A stretch of DNA of 64,000 nt, taken from Luidia sarsii (Eukaryota; Echinodermata; Asteroidea; Paxillosida; Luidiidae). Location: positions 5,236,832 through 5,300,831 of the forward strand of contig OX465114.1 of the NCBI GenBank assembly GCA_949987565.1, in the 5' to 3' direction. The position numbers and the translations under genes are program-made. The notes under the pieces are model-generated. The model saw nothing but the letters and a program-made list of their open reading frames with translations, was not told the origin of the DNA and searched no databases. Of this stretch, positions 1-12,400 are shown one piece after another (position 1 is the first letter of the stretch; each line of letters opens with the position of its first letter).

Positions 1-2362
1 TTTTAAGTTACCCTTCATTTTGAAAAATGCCCAAATCTTGCTTACTGGGGTGTGTTTTGAGATGTGGGAAGGGAAAGTCATGACGTCATCAGTATTGTCC
101 AGCGACAAAATCCCATTCTGTACTTAATACAAACTACTGGGCCCAATTTCATGTAATTATCTGCTTAAGCAGCCAAATCTGTTCAGCAAAAAAAAGTTAT
201 GATTGAAAAGATCAGCTTTCAACCCAAAACTTCACGTTTGTTTCATACTAAGCAAAGAACAAATGAATACAAGTCCATAAAACAAAGACTTCCTGCTCAG
301 CAGATCGTCATTCTACAGCTGATCTATGAAATTTGGCGCTTGGGCCAGTTGCATAGAACCACTTACGCACAAAGTCATGATTGATAGGATCACTTTGCCA
401 ACCCAAACTTCACTTTTGTTTCATGCTAAGCAAAAAATGGTGCAATACAACTCAAGAACAGAGCACTTAATATCGTATTGCAAAGTGGTTTGTAATCATT
501 TTTATGAGACTTCATGCTTATCAGATTGTCATGCTTAAGCGGCTCTATGAAATTGGGTCAAGGATTTTAGTAATGGCTTGCATAACCAATTGAGTGGAAC
601 GTGGAATGGTTATTCCACTTCGCGCCGGGTGTTTTTTCAGTGCTCATGACCGCCATATGGGGTTCTTGAACAATGCGTCATTTTCAAAACTCGCTAAAAC
701 ACTCAGGAACTATACATACATGTATCTGTGAAATAAATTAATAAAGGTATACTATGTATGTGTACAAGTGGGTAAAACCTGGAACATCGGACATACATGT
801 AGGTGTCTCTTTTGTCAAGAGATTATCTGTTTGAAAAAGGGCCCATTGTGCAAATTGGTTAAGGTCCAAATAGAAGGCTGTGTCTGTCTTTACTGAGCCA
901 ATGCATCAGTGGTGTTTATGCTTTGTGTAAGGCTTTCATTGGTGCTGAGTATTTGATATGATTATTTGTACCAGTCTTGCTAGTCTCTCCATTTCTGGTG
1001 CAGTTCACATCCTAGCCAAATGTTTCTTAGTGCTTTTCATTCACATGAGGAAGTATATTTAAGAGTCTTCCAGGTGTAAGATCTTAACATGAAATATTAG
1101 TGGATTTTTGTATGTGATTGTATAAAGCGAGTGTTAAAAGTGAACCACAGTTAGGAACCCTTTCAGACAGTGAAAGCATTGCACAGAGGAAGATAGAATT
1201 TCATGACACAAATATTGACAGACAAAAGCACCTTCAGAAAATGCAAGTCTTTTTTTCCACAGTTTATTTACATAAAAGCCAGTAAGGAAGGGTTTGCATT
1301 CTACATGTACTTACATATTTTGCATCGACTTTCTTAAATAAAGTTAAGTTGTGTGTTAAAACAACAATTGTAATCTACAAATATTACTATTATCTATCAA
1401 TGATAACTGGACTATACTTGGATAAGAACTGTGTCAGAGAAGTCTGCATTATTCTGAGGTGATGTATTTAAAATAATCACTTCCAAGAGAACCATTTTAC
1501 ACAATTTGCATTTTGTTATGAAGTTCAACTCTGATACAGAAGCCGCAGTTTAACTCGTTTGATTCTTTTTTAATATGATATCAAAGGTATATTTTGTTTG
1601 TAACGATAAATTCAATGGGAAGGTCTAGTTGGGGTTTTCTTAAAAATTGTTATCAAGGGTGTGTTTATTTGTACAGAACTGTTTATTATATACAAGCAAA
1701 TATGTGTACAGACTATAGTTTCTTTGTGTGGAGTGGATGTTTTTCATCGGGTGATTCTATTGCATACATTAAATACACACTTTAAGAGCTTATCCCAAGG
1801 GTTATCCTTAGGTAGCCTCAAGCCAGACCAAAAGGGCCAAAGGATCCAATTTACTGGTGGCCAGTATGTTTTGGTGGTCCAGAACTAGGCGTACATTTTA
1901 ATAGAGACTGTTCAGACAAGTAACATTCCCTTATAAAAACTCAATATGCTGTTTAGTCAATTGAGCATGCAAGCCGGGCGTAATGCCATTGCTAATGGCC
2001 TTGGACAGCATGTCCACATTTAAAGCAAAGCCCTTTATAGAACAGTAACAGACTGAATTTGCCATCTACTTAATATTCAGTTGAGAAAGGTGCTCAAATG
2101 CTCTTGAGAGCGATGAAAGATTCAACTGAACATTGACTCATGCATCTCAATTGAACATCTCTATTATATCTACAGTTTCAAACATTACAAATTACAAATT
2201 GTGCCACATCATAAAAACCTTAACTACTTAATATTTTGATGAATATGATCATGAAAGAAAATTAAAATACCGGTAATACACTTATACAACCATACCTTTA
2301 TAATTCACGAATGAAGTATATATCGTCAACATAAGAAACAGGCTTTCTGACCATAACTTATT
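1..2362. other. Intergenic, downstream of NDC80
   Basis: Apart from the diverged tandem duplication at 150-555, this AT-rich stretch holds no supported gene. The short open frames (for example 1594-1888) resemble no family I know and lack splice or codon support. Confidence 0.6.
150..555 (+). repeat. Diverged tandem duplication, period about 178 bp
   Basis: Shared blocks recur about 178 bp apart: the block from ATGATTG to CCCAAAACTTCAC near 199 and again near 376, and TTGTTTCAT(A/G)CTAAGCAAA near 238 and 417. A further partial copy (GCTTAAGCGGCTCTATGAAATT) follows near 533. The open frames here are by-products of the repeat. Confidence 0.6.
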
Positions 2363-3199
2363 AGGCCTTTTCACACTACGAAAATCTCCGTGTTGAACAC
2401 GGGTCGGACCCGTGTTGAAATGACTGACCTTTTCACACTACAACATTTCAACACGGGTCGGACCCGTGTAGAGCGCCCTCGACCCGTGTTGAAACTAACC
2501 CTGCTCGGGAGGTGGGTTGAGAATTCTCGACCCGTGTTGAAAATCTCAACACGTGTTGAAAGCCGTAGTGTGAACGTCTCTGGGTTGAGTTCAACCCGTG
2601 TTGGGAGACGGCCGAGTGCGCATGCGTGGCAGCGCCACACTGTAGATATTGTACTGTGCAACGAACAAACAAACACCGAAGCAACCTTTGACCTGCGTAC
2701 CCTTGTGTTCGGATTCGTGGCATTTGTGGCATTCGTGGCGTTGCATTACAACTTGCAATTGAAAATGGGATCGAAAACAGAAAAAAGGCCGTCTTGGAGT
2801 GAAGAAGAGGTGGCGGCAATGTTAGCAATTTGGACTGACGGGGCCATCCAAACCCAGCTTGATGGCACAACAAGGAACGCCAAGGTCTTCAAGAAAATAA
2901 GCGAGGCGCTGGCGTCTCAGTAGTGGGTGCCGCCATGTTGGAGAGTGATAACGCGCCGCAATGCATTATGGGGGTTTTCAGATTGGACCCGTGTTGAAAG
3001 TTTGATGCCGTGTGTAGTGTGAAACGATCACGCATTACACGGGTCGAAACATTACACGGGTTGAGAAAATGCCGGTTTGGCGTTGCGTAGTGTGAAACCG
3101 CGGCGAGAGTAACCCGTGTTGAATTCAACACGGGTCGGACCCATGTCGGACCCGTGTAAGTTTCAACACGTGTTGAACGTTCATAGTGTGAAAAGGCCT
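2363..3199 (+). mobile_element. PIF/Harbinger-like element with Myb/SANT-like ORF
   Basis: Termini are inverted: AGGCCTTTTCACACTA at the left and TAGTGTGAAAAGGCCT at the right. They are flanked by a 3-bp direct repeat, ATT (2360-2362 and 3200-3202). Subterminal regions are full of short palindromes built from ACACGGGTCGGACCCGTGT, for example near 2398, 2453 and 3127. The interior encodes a Myb/SANT-like domain (2765-2923) and no transposase, so the element is probably non-autonomous or an internally deleted derivative. Superfamily placement rests on the 3-bp duplication plus the SANT domain. Confidence 0.75.
2765..2923 (+). CDS. Myb/SANT-like DNA-binding protein fragment, transposon-encoded
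   Basis: The frame gives 52 aa beginning MGSKTEKRPSWSEEEV and continuing MLAIWTD..., RNAKVFKKISEALA, then stop. This is the first two helices of the trihelix/Myb-like domain that accompanies Harbinger transposases (W-S/T-x-E-E at the start, then L-x-x-W). The usual last helix is missing, so it is either truncated or spliced to an exon that has been lost. In the full element this protein would bind terminal sequences and help the transposase enter the nucleus. Whether this copy is translated is unknown; the upstream frame is open from 2390 only because of the palindromic repeats. Confidence 0.6.
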   Translation: MGSKTEKRPSWSEEEVAAMLAIWTDGAIQTQLDGTTRNAKVFKKISEALASQ

Positions 3200-3494
3200 A
3201 TTATGTACATGTACATGAACACATTTCATTATCTTTCATGTACCCTCTGATCAGAATGTAGGATGTGTTAGTGGGGGTGTGTATGCCCCTGGATAAGATC
3301 TTGTTTGTATGATAGTAAAATCGTTGCTCACTTTACACACTTAATGAATAATGAGTAGGAACACAAAAGCCATGCCTATTTGTATACAATAAATTTGTAT
3401 GCAGTAAATATACTTGATGGACTATTTTGTAAGTACAGTGTACAGACAATGTTTATACACAATTACACATGTACTGTATATTAGATTGAGTTCT

Positions 3495-6400
3495 TCATGT
3501 AGATACCACTGCAGAAGGTAAGTTGACATCCTGCAGATGTTGCATCATCACAGAAGCTTGCTGGTTAAGCTCAGAAATACGCTCCTGGCCATCGAAATAT
3601 AAAAAAACAACAGTAATGGAGTCTTCAGTCAGCCAATGGGATAACTAGTGTCAGCTTTGGAGTTGGCTAGCACAAACCAAGCAGGGAAGTAACGTGATTG
3701 CTGTGTGGGTCTAATGGCATGGCTGTACAAAACATGCACACATACAAAACATGAAGGAGGAAGTTGAATTCTATAGAGCAGTAGTAGTGACAGGACTATT
3801 AAAATTCTGAAATTCATATTCAGGGAACAAAGATTCTTTTGAGTGAATGAAATTATTATTTTGAGCCTGAGGGAACAACATTCCTGGTGAACAAAATGAA
3901 AACAAAAATCAGCAACTGAACCCACTTTAAAGCATTTCAATTTCAATGGCACATTTTATGGAGTGAATTTTAAGCTAGGGACAGTGACACACTGTCTAAC
4001 AGACAAGCAGGAAGCAGTAAGGATGACATACATGCACCTTGTTCTGTACAAGTAACATGATTATCATAATGCATTGCTTTCAAGTGGAAATCAGAACAAA
4101 GTGTTTCACAGATCTTTGACTACTACAAAATACTTACATCAATGATGGCTTTGTGTTCGACAACTTTGGTACAAGCATGTAGAAGGAACATCTCGTAGTC
4201 TTTGTATTCCTGCTGCAACTCGGCTCCTTGCTCATGATGTCTATACAAAACAAAAGAGTATTTACAAGTCTGCCCAATAATTACAATAGCAATAAGGAGC
4301 TATAAATAAAAGAAATCTTGTGCAGAGACTGAACCAAGCAAGTGATGGTAAATGACAAGCAACCAGATGAGACAAAGGTGGTTTATATTGGTGTAGTACT
4401 ACATGCACAGAAAGCATGTGAGGGAGAGATGATGGAGTGCATCTCAAGTGTCCTGCAATAAGGCCAATAATAATGCATCTATATATATGTACATAGATGC
4501 ACATAGATACATATACTGTACATGTAAATGTACCCTACATGTATATGTATACGTCCGATCAATGTTTGTTATATCCGATACAGTGGTTCCTGCCCATTCT
4601 TCAGTATGTATTCGTCCTTTGCCAGGCATGTACTGCACTGTAAATGTATGTAAATGTGAGTAATAAGGTACGGTAAATGAATGCTCTCTAAAATGTAATA
4701 TATGTGAGACAAATTGCAAATGTTTTTATGAAAAAAATGTATCCAACAAAATTCAAAGGCCCTTATACCCCATTCCCATTACAAACTACTTAACCATGAG
4801 ATTTGCCGCCCCGGGTGAAGCATTTCTTATCTCACCAGAATCCAGAAAAAATGGAAAGATTATACATGCACAAAAGGCCACTCATTGTGTTGTGATGTGA
4901 CAGTTTCACGGCCACTGGCACACTTGATGATGACAGCCTTTTGTTTGTAATGGCAGCAATGCAACTGATGACCGTGCACTGGCAAAACTAAACACCTGCA
5001 GATCCAAGATCCTAGCACTTTATTAGGGCTCAACCTTTGCCATAAGCAAGGGTAACACATTCACTATCAAGAGGTTGATTACAATGCTTTTTACACAAAG
5101 GGATAACCAAAACCTTTAATTCTAATTGAAATTTTGTAATACTGTATTCAATTTCATCTTTATTTCTCTCCACAGAAATGTTTGCCCGAACCAAAGACAC
5201 ATACTTGTCATAGCCGGAATTTGTTATAACTGTGTTTGTATGAGAACTGGCAATATATATCTAACTGCATGTATACTATACATAAATATACAGTATATAT
5301 ATACATGTATAAACATGTGCATGGTAGGTTTAGTGAGTTTATTTCATGTATAAAATGAGCTCATCACTAAACCATTCACTTATGTTCTATGCCATGTGGT
5401 TGGCATGTACTTACCTAGTCATGAGTTCTTTCAACTCAGCCTGGCTCCTGGCTAGGTCAGTATCTCCTACTACCTGCATCTGTTGTAGCTTCAGTTCCAG
5501 CATACTTTGTTGTTCAGCTAACTGACGACTTTCTTCCTTAACTTTCTGTTCAGGTAGAAAGAAGTAACATTTTACAATGAGGACTGTAGGTAGTGACATT
5601 GAAGATTTTAATTCCCTACTGTCAAAATCCAGTCATTGTTGTAATGGTAAGTTATTTACATAATTACCTCTTTTAAAGTTTCGAGTTCTTTAGTACGACG
5701 TTGCAGTTTGCAGTCTAACTTAATAACTTCTTCCTGTTTACTCTCTACCATTTCAGTCAGCTGAAAAGACCAAAAAAACACAAAGTCACATGATGCTGAG
5801 ACATCAAAGGAATGGCAGTCACACTGGTTGAAAAGGCATTCCCATTTGATGAGTTACAAGTATCTACAAGTAACTCGCTACCACTATACAACAGCACGTA
5901 AAATATAAATTCATTTACAAGCAATTACCGCCTACCGGTACCATGAAATTTAAACATTCAAATAGGGAGGAATAGCAAGCAACTAAGGTATTACAAAATT
6001 TGCCATGAAAATATTGGTAGAATGATTCTGCTGTTTGAATTCAACTAGCCGTGAGTGTCAAGCAACAGTTTGGAATCCAGTACCCCATACCAATGATTGC
6101 AGTCATCAGTCCAGTACGGGCAAACAGCTCTCCTTTTGATACAATGTAAATTACCTGCTCAAGCGTTTCTTCTTCAAGAAGTTTCTGATTGTTCAATTTA
6201 TGCACTTCTTCATTGACTTGCTTCTTAAGTTGAATCAAAGCAGGCTGGAAAAGAAGAAAACCATCCATAACAAACTCTACATGAACCATGAAAGTACTGA
6301 AGTTAACGAAAAAAGATAATGAAGAGTGAATAAAGCTGAAGGATACAGTATGTAATTAGACTTAATTTTATCATTTCCATTATGTGTACTATACCTTGAT

Positions 6401-9400
6401 GGTGCTGGTAAAGTCCATGAGTGAGGATTTATTTCCATGTAGGTTGTAGAAATTGAGTTTCATCTCGTAGTCAATACCATGGGCATTGTCTGCTGTGGAT
6501 GGTATCAGATGTAAGCCCCTTGCTAGACTGTTGAACTGTGTCACCTGTTTCTCGAGCTAAATATACATAACACAAAGAAGCCACTCTTTATATAAAATAA
6601 TCTCTCAAATTTATCATAATTACTCACATCATTCTGACAGCAAACGATTGTCCAGATAAATCTTCACAAAAAGACGTAGTATGATGGGAAGGGCACCTAC
6701 CTGCTCTTGTTTCTTGGCTATCTGTTTTTCCTTGTCCCATATCTGTTGGTCAACGTCTTGTTTTTCTCTATCAATAGCCTCTAGGTTAGCATTCAGCTGC
6801 CTCATCTCAGAGTGAAGTCTCCGGACATCAGTTTCTGATAACTCTTGGTTTGCTAGTTGATGTTCTAACCTCTGCTGCTCACTCATAGCCTGCTCCAACT
6901 CTAATTCTGTGAACAAATCAAGTCATGCTGCAATCTCACTAACTCAAATGATAGATCTCAAATGTTTGTTTTATCCAAGCAGGACGTTTCTCAAAGGCAG
7001 GTACATGTATTCTGCCTTGTGTTGCCCTCTATAAGGTTTGAGGTCTGTAAACGATGCTTTGAAGGTTATTACCAACAAGGGATTTCAATATGTCACTTTC
7101 ATGTCCAACTTGAATCATTGAATCATTAAAATACATTCCATGGTATTCTTATTTTTCAAGCATCACTTAAAGAAGAATGAAACCCAGAGAAAAATGTTGG
7201 CTTATCTGATTGGACGTTAAACATAACCTACAATTACCTATGTGCTACTCACCTACGAGTTTCATAAAGAGGGAAAAATCATGGAATTCGGTGGTCGAAT
7301 TCGCGTTCCCGCAAACCGCCATCATTTTTAATGGCCCGCCAGTCACTGCGGGGGGTATGACATCGCAGCGGAAAACTCCCGCAAGGGCCCGGACGGATGT
7401 ACTCCTTACTATACTGCGTGCAGTTTGTATACACTCACGAGCTGAACGATGGTGTACTGTACTGCCAGGCTTTTGGATGTCAAAATGTCAGCGGGAAAAG
7501 GCTGGAAAAATCAGCGGGAAAAATCTTTCCGTGTATAGTTCCCAACAAGGACAAGAGACCTCAGTTACTTAGGAAGTGGGCTGTGGCCATCACACTTGTG
7601 AAATGTCTCAAAGTCAGCTACAAATACAGTTGAAATGACGTGATTTGTAGCGTGGTGATTGCGTACAGTCTCGATCTACATACACTCTTTTACACGTGTT
7701 AGCGAAGCTGTGTGTAGCTTATTGGGGGTCAGGGGTCATGCACTTCCCTGAAACCTCACTGCACACATAGGATGCAGCGACCAGGGAATAAACAGTGATG
7801 GCGACTGGAGTCGCGTCATCGATAGCATGCAAATTGCAGCACAAATAAAAATAAGGCACGGTACGTATATCCCCTCTTCTTCCTCCATGGTACCATATAT
7901 GTACAGCATGTTCCTTCAATATTTTTCTTGGCTTTGAGCCGGTGAGTTTTGCCAGCAAGTCCCCCGTCCAATTAATCCTCCTCGGTGAAGTGATCGCTAC
8001 AAATCACGTCATTTCGAGTCGACTGTATTTGTAGCCGACTTTGAGAAATTTCTCAACTTTGATGGCCGCAGCCCACTTCCTAAACAACTCCGGTCTCTTG
8101 TCCTTGTTGGGAACTGCATGAAAAGATTTCCCCAGCTTTATCCCGCTAGTATTTTGACATCCAAAAGCCTGGCAGTACACCATCGTTCAGCTCGTGAGTG
8201 TTTAACTGCACGCGGTATATACCTGTATACATAATACTGTACATGTAGTAGGGGTCTATCCGTCCGGGCCCATGCGGGAGTTCCCGTCTTTATGTCATAC
8301 CCCCCGCAGTGACTGGCGGGCCATTCAAAAAGATGGCGGTTTGCGGGAAGGTGAATTCGACCACCGAATTCCATGATTTTTCCCTCTTTATGAAACTCGT
8401 AGGTGAGTAGCACATAGGTAATTGTAGGTTGTTTTTAACATCCAATAAAATAAGCCAACATTTTTCTCTGGGTTTCATTCTTCTTTAATAATCTCCTGTA
8501 GATGTTTATCTGGATGCATTTATAGACCAATTACCTGCTTGTTGGAACTGAAGATCAATATCTTGAAGTTTTTGTTGATGAATTCGCTTATGTTCCTTCA
8601 GTTCTTGCAGATATTTGTAGAATCGCTCATTATCACTTGTCATCATTTGCACATTTTCTTGAAGAGCTGTTAAACGACACTAAAAAAAAAAAAAAAAAAA
8701 TTAAAACCACACAAACCTTTGGTTTCAAATTAAAAGGATTCATTTAAAAAAATGTCTTGTTCATGCAGCACAAACATGCAGCAAAAACATGCAGCACAAA
8801 CATGCAGCACAAACATACAGCATAAACATGCAGCACAAACATGCAGCACAAACATGCAGCACAAACATGCAGCATTAACATGCAGCACAAACATGCAGCA
8901 TAAACATGCAGCATAAACATGCAGGATAAACATGCAGCAGAAACATGCAGCATAAACATGCAGCAGAAACATGCAGCACAAACATGCAGCAGAAACATGC
9001 AGCAGAAACATGCAGCAGAAACATGCAGCATAAACATGCAGCATAAACATGCAGCATAAACATGCAGCACAAACATGCAGCATAAACATGCAGCATAAAC
9101 ATACAGCATAAACATGCAGCATAAACATGCAGCATAAACATACAGCACAAACATGCAGCATGAACATGCGGGATAAACATGCAGCACAAACATGCAGCAG
9201 AAACATGCAGCATAAACATGCAGCAGAAACATGCAGCAGAAACATGCAGCAGAAACATGCAGCATAAACATGCAGCACAAACATGCAGCATAAACATGCA
9301 GCATAAACATACAGCATAAACATGCAGCATAAACATGCAGCATAAACATGCAGCACAAACATGCAGCATAAACATGCTGCATAAACATGCAGGATAAACA

Positions 9401-12400
9401 TGCAGGATAAACATGCAGCATAAACATGCAGCACAAACATGCAGCATAAACATGCTGCATAAACATGCAGCATAAACATGCAGCATAAACATGCAGCAGA
9501 AACATGCAGCATAAACATGCAGCATAAACATGCAGCATAACCATGCAGCAGAAACATGCAGCATAAACATGCAGCATAACCATGCAGCATAAACATGCAG
9601 CATAAACATGCAGGATAAACATGCAGCACAAACATGCAGCACAAACATGCAGCAGAAACATGCAGCACAAACATGCAGCATAAACATGCTGCATAAACAT
9701 GCAGGATAAACATGCAGGATAAACATGCAGCATAAACATGCAGCACAAACATGCAGCATAAACATGCTGCATAAACATGCAGCATAAACATGCAGCACAA
9801 ACATGCAGCATAAACATGCTGCATAAACATGCAGCATAAACAAACAGCACAAACATGCAGCACAAACATGCAGGACAAACATGCAGGATAAACATGCAGC
9901 ATGAACATGCAGCATGAACATGCAGCAGAAACATGCAGCAGAAACATGCAGGACAAACATGCAGCATAAACATGCAGCATAAACATGCAGCAGAAACATG
10001 CAGCAGAAACATGCAGGATAAACATGCAGCATAAACATACAGCACAAACATGCAGGATAAACATGCAGCATAAACATGCAGCATAAACATGCAGCAGAAA
10101 CATGCAGCACAAACATGCAGGTAAACATACAACATAAACATGCAGGATAAACATGCAACATAAACATGCAGCATAAACATGCAGCATAAACATGCAGCAG
10201 AAACATGCAGGATAAACATGCAGCATACACATACAGCACAAACATGCAGGATAAACATGCAGGTAAACATACAACATAAACATGCAGGATAAACATGCAG
10301 CATAAACATGCAGCATGAACATGCAGCATAAACATGCAGCACAAACATGCAGGATAAACGTGCAGGTAAACATACAACATAAACATGCAGGATAAACATG
10401 CAACATAAACATGCAGCATAAACATGCAGCATAAACATGCAGCATAAACATGCAGCATATGATTGATGGGTAACCTACTGGTTCTTGTTGCAAGAGCTGT
10501 AATTCAGCAGCCAATCTCTGCTCCTCCATTGCTAACTGTTCAATGTTGCCTGTCTGTCCAAGATTGCGCTGCACTGCTCATGGTTAACAAAGACAAAATA
10601 CACAACATAATTATACAATCAAAGCTATGAAAATATATCTTATAATTAATGAACATTTATAAGCTATGTAAACTATGTAGACTGATTACTATTAGTCATT
10701 TTCAAAAGAAAAACAAACAAATGCATTTACACATTGGAAGGCAATTGAGGACAATGAATATTCATGAAGATCAAATTGTGACAATGAATATTCATATTCA
10801 GGCTGGGCGGGAAAGATCCTCCACACTTCAACAATCAACAGTCACGACCACAACTTTTGGCGGGAAGGTTTCTCCACGCTTCACCGCTCCTCCAAGCCAT
10901 ACAAAACCCCTGATGATAGTTGGAATCCAGCAGTCTCCTGACGACGAGCAGAGTACACACTGCTCGAAACATTGAGTCACCGGCTCTTTTCAGAGCCACA
11001 CTCAGTCTCAAAAGAGATCATAAACATGGTGTCACCGCAAACCAATTAATAATAATTGTTTCCACCATGCAAACCTTCAAGTCTTTTCTATGAATATTCA
11101 TGAAGATCAAATTGTGACAATGAATATTCATGAAGATCAAATTGTGACAATGGATATTTATTTACTGATGCACTGTGAAAGGCCATCTTCTCGATCTTCA
11201 AATGTGTCTGCTCCATCCAAGAATTCTTGATAGGTTTCTTTTACATACCCAAACACAAGCTGGAAGAGAGAGAAAAGACATGGAATTAATTCATATTATA
11301 CTACAGGATATTCCTAGCCATGCCAGTTAAGCCTTGTTCATATTTTCAAGATAAAATCTTTCATCTTGTGTTTGGAAACAAGATACATCTTGTATTACCT
11401 TGAATGTGTCAAGATAGCCATGTTAGGCAGAGTGCATAAGCTTTCATAGCAATAACCACTTATTAAACCAGATGTAATATAATGTATTTTTAGCAGCATA
11501 TAGGCCGAAAATTCCAGCGCATCGGCCCAATACATTAGCTTGTAAGTAGGGAGAATCCCTAAGCAGAGAGTGCGTAGCAGAGAATGTGTAAGCAGAGAAT
11601 GAAGCAGTCTCCATTTCGGGTCAATTATCTTAGCCCTGAAATCTTGCAAATGAATGTCACCTTACCTCTGAATCAGAGACTCCGTTAAACTCGTCGTCTT
11701 GTTGATCTGAACTTTGAGCTGAGAACAGTGATGGCTGTTCATAAACACCCAGGGCATACTATGCAAGAAATTCAAACAAAGGAAACCAATTGATAAAAAG
11801 CATGTGCATATAATGCTTTCTCAATTGTCAATTCCTTAGTGTTGTCAAATCCATAGTATTGTTATCAGTATTAGTACCTCCAATTCATTGAAGGTTCGCC
11901 CTACTCAACATATACATATAATCACTACATGATCAATACTTGACTGCTTTCCAGCAGGCAATTGGGTAAGTCTTGCCTTTGCATAGCAACATTTTACCTT
12001 GATAGAATTCAGCAACCAATGAAGGGCACCTAGAATGTGTGGCCATGTGTGTGGGCTACCCACTGTAAACATAGAACTCTTGGATATGTTGAATGGATAC
12101 CTGTGATAAAACGAATTATGACATAGTATGCATTACGTCACGAAATATATGCATGTAATGCAATGTGAGTATCAGTGTTTGGCCACCATTTCTTTATCTT
12201 CAGGGTTTAATGCACTTTTGTATCTCATTTTAATGGAAATCAATAGGTTTATGCATCCAAATGACATCATTGACAGAGGTCTTTTTGCAGATGTTATAAC
12301 AATAATAATATCATTGATACTCATAATAAAATTGTATAAGCCCTTTTGCTGCACAAATTTGGCCTTGGGAAACTCAATAAATGAAATTCAATAAAATGAC

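Noticed and set aside
2371..2873. Minus-strand frames of 101 and 141 codons
   Set aside because: They are mirror readings of the ACACGGGTC palindromes and of the SANT frame.
8755..10457. CRISPR-like array
   Set aside because: Units are contiguous 13-mers with no spacers, in an animal intron.
8730..10574. Three overlapping open frames of 527-614 codons, Cys-rich
   Set aside because: They are translations of a 13-bp tandem repeat in all three frames; only the first 32 codons at 10573-10479 are a real NDC80 exon.
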